From the NCBI GenBank assembly GCA_026395935.1, contig JAPLXT010000012.1, forward strand, positions 1 through 5,024: a stretch of 5,024 bases of DNA, written 5' to 3'. The notes under the pieces are model-generated. The model was not told where the DNA came from, did no database searches, and saw only the letters and a program-made list of their open reading frames with translations. The translations under genes and the position numbers were made by a program. The DNA is from Candidatus Nomurabacteria bacterium (lineage in GTDB: Bacteria > Patescibacteriota > Minisyncoccia > Phycocordibacterales > UBA9973). Each line of letters opens with the position of its first letter. Position 1 is the stretch's first letter. This document shows, piece after piece, positions 3,725 to 5,024 of this stretch.

Positions 3725-3979
3725 ATGGAAAATAATAAACCCCAAAAACAGTCCTTATTAAATAGTGAATATCTACAAGTATTTACTAAGGTTTCTGTTT
3801 GGATAATTACGCCCGTAATTTTCAGTTTGATTATCGGAAAGTTTTTAGATAATAAATTTCATACCGCACCTTGGATCTTAGGAATATCGCTGGCATTATC
3901 GTTTACAGTTTCAATGATAGCAATTGTTAAAATTGCAAAAGAAAATATGGATAGAGTAGATAAAGATATTAAAAAATAA
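3725..3979 (+). CDS. AtpI/AtpZ-like ATP synthase accessory membrane protein
   Basis: This 84-aa protein has two predicted membrane helices (about 22-40 and 48-70). Between them is the GKFLDNKFHTAPW block, which resembles the G-x-x-LD-x-x-F-x-T-x-P signature of AtpI/AtpZ-type proteins. Both ends are charged (MENNKPQKQ and AKENMDRVDKDIKK). Family members sit first in F-ATP synthase operons and are proposed to aid c-ring assembly or ion supply; no catalytic residue is expected. Position directly before atpB supports the call, and the TAATG junction (stop 3977-3979, next ATG at 3979) implies translational coupling. No Shine-Dalgarno precedes ATG 3725. The upstream 8 nt is TTTTATTT, adjoining the last tRNA-derived repeat. 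I give no symbol because AtpI and AtpZ cannot be told apart with confidence. Confidence 0.8.
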   Translation: MENNKPQKQSLLNSEYLQVFTKVSVWIITPVIFSLIIGKFLDNKFHTAPWILGISLALSFTVSMIAIVKIAKENMDRVDKDIKK

Positions 3980-4920
3980 TGAACGAGAATAATACAGAAA
4001 ATCAAATAGTAGGAATTGGGACTGCACCAGTAGAAACAAGTGAAGAAATATCACACGAGTCAACTCTATATGCAGAACCGATAGGACACATCGGAACGTT
4101 TACAGTTACGAACTCCTTATTTACTACATGGATAGTAGTTTTTATTGTTCTAATCATTTCTATCGCTATTAAAATAAAAATAAAACTTATTCCAAAAGGA
4201 ATTCAAAACATGTTTGAGATGATAATAGAAGGAGCTATGGATTTAGCTGACCAAGTCACTGGAAGCAAGAAAATAACCGATAAAGTTTTTCCATTTGCAT
4301 TTTCTATTTTTATGTTTGTGCTTATAAACAACTGGCTAGGGCTTTTACCATTTGGTGGCTTTGGTATTATTGAGACAACAGCACATGGCAAAGCATTTAT
4401 TCCTCTTATTCGTAGTGGTACCGCCGATATAAATACAACACTTGCTCTCGGAGTCGTATCTGTTATTGGAGCAAACTTATTTGGAATTGTTTCTATTGGT
4501 ATATGGAAACTATTTAATAAATATGTTAATTTAAAGGCACTTGGAGAAATGGTTACAAAAGTTAAGAAGGATCCAGCTATTCTTATTTCTGCTCCAATTA
4601 TGTTCTTTGTAGGTATCCTTGAACTTGTAGGAGAATTTGCAAAGATTGCTTCGCTCTCTTTTCGTCTCTTTGGAAACGTATTCGCTGGTGAAGTCTTACT
4701 GATGTCTATGAGCGCAATACTTGCTTACGGATTACCATTACCATTCATGGCCCTTGAGTTATTCGTTGGATTTATACAAGCATTCATTTTTTCAATACTT
4801 ACACTTGTATACTTTACAATAGCTGCTTCCGATCATGATGAAGAACACGAGGAAACACCTGCACACGCGGGGGAACACAACAAAGATCAACATGTTCATA
4901 GTGAGCAAGTTGTAGTATAA
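3979..4920 (+). CDS. atpB: F0F1 ATP synthase subunit a
   Basis: Subunit a forms the proton half-channels beside the rotating c-ring in the inner membrane. The diagnostic segment ELVGEFAKIASLSFRLFGN ends with the essential arginine R229 (E. coli aR210), followed by VFAGEVLL. FIQAFIFSILTLVYF carries Q267, corresponding to E. coli aQ252. ADINTTLALGVVS (149-161) and NNWLGLLPFGGFG (117-129) are also family blocks. Several hydrophobic helices lie between about 48 and 283. The N-terminal 35 residues are polar and acidic, and the C-terminus adds about 28 residues after IAAS with six His and nine acidic residues, where many homologues stop soon after this point. At 313 aa it is longer than the 271 of E. 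coli because of both ends. The start ATG overlaps the previous stop by one base. No internal frameshift is seen. Confidence 0.97.
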   Translation: MNENNTENQIVGIGTAPVETSEEISHESTLYAEPIGHIGTFTVTNSLFTTWIVVFIVLIISIAIKIKIKLIPKGIQNMFEMIIEGAMDLADQVTGSKKITDKVFPFAFSIFMFVLINNWLGLLPFGGFGIIETTAHGKAFIPLIRSGTADINTTLALGVVSVIGANLFGIVSIGIWKLFNKYVNLKALGEMVTKVKKDPAILISAPIMFFVGILELVGEFAKIASLSFRLFGNVFAGEVLLMSMSAILAYGLPLPFMALELFVGFIQAFIFSILTLVYFTIAASDHDEEHEETPAHAGEHNKDQHVHSEQVVV

Positions 4921-4962
4921 ATTAAAGGTCAAACATTATTAATTAATAGTATAAAATAATAT

Positions 4963-5024
4963 ATGGAAGCAACATCAGCAGCATTATTTGCAAAAGCTAT
5001 CGCGATCGGCCTAGGAGCTATAGG
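4963..5024 (+). CDS. atpE: F0F1 ATP synthase subunit c, N-terminal fragment (runs off window)
   Basis: Only 20 complete codons are visible: MEATSAALF, then AKAIAIGLGAI, matching the start of the first transmembrane hairpin helix of subunit c (the AKAIGAGLAAIG-type Gly/Ala-rich face). The proteolipid forms the rotor ring, and its ion-binding carboxylate lies beyond the window, so proton or sodium use cannot be judged. It follows atpB by 42 nt, the normal a-then-c order. The spacer is AT-rich without a Shine-Dalgarno. A TATAAA-like stretch (4950-4955) ending 7 nt before the ATG could be an internal near-leaderless promoter, which would fit the higher copy number of c, but no -35 box supports it. 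Confidence 0.9.
   Translation, partial: MEATSAALFAKAIAIGLGAI

Noticed and set aside
63..4920. Reassigned UGA codon, as in some CPR lineages
   Set aside because: All conserved genes read through without internal TGA and end in TAA or TAG. Absence of TGA stops in so few genes is weak evidence either way.

Overview
This AT-rich window looks like chromosomal DNA from an ultra-small, host-associated bacterium of the Candidate Phyla Radiation (Patescibacteria, probably a Parcubacteria lineage). That placement is inference. It rests on a coiled-coil plus lytic-transglycosylase protein of the kind common in that group, a shortened release factor RF1, near absence of Shine-Dalgarno sequences, very compact spacing, and small proteins with no recognisable family. 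Every gene seen lies on the + strand.

Layout: (1) 3-689 is the C-terminal part of a secreted peptidoglycan-cleaving enzyme that begins outside the window. (2) 717-1976 is a translation block, rpmE (ribosomal protein L31) then prfA (RF1). Each gene has its own extended -10 promoter placed so close to the ATG that the mRNAs should be leaderless or nearly so, and a U-tract terminator separates them. (3) 1984-2056 is a long inverted repeat with no U-tract, flanked by CTTG direct repeats. (4) 2057-2586 is an RRM RNA-binding protein gene with a strong promoter, a leader of about 150 nt holding a hairpin and two tiny ORFs, and a GNRA-loop terminator. (5) 2585-3337 is a two-gene unit of unknown function (163 aa and a very basic 41 aa protein) with a consensus -35 box and its own terminator. 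(6) 3340-3724 is a tRNA-Ile(GAT) gene with encoded CCA, embedded in fragments of itself: a copy of its 5' end lies upstream, two further copies of its 3' end lie downstream, and a 12-nt stretch is complementary to its T-arm. (7) 3725 to the window end is the start of the F-type ATP synthase operon: an AtpI/AtpZ-like protein, atpB (subunit a) and the first codons of atpE (subunit c).

No terminator is visible between the tRNA and the ATP synthase genes, so tRNA-Ile and the atp operon may share a transcript. The last tRNA-derived repeat ends 8 nt before the atpI-like start codon.

The most unusual part is the tRNA neighbourhood (3404-3720). Its repeated acceptor-stem halves and anti-T-arm could be decayed duplications, attachment-site scars of an integrative element, or an RNA switch acting on tRNA maturation or on the atp leader. 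The sequence alone does not decide between these. No CRISPR array, transposase or defence system is present.
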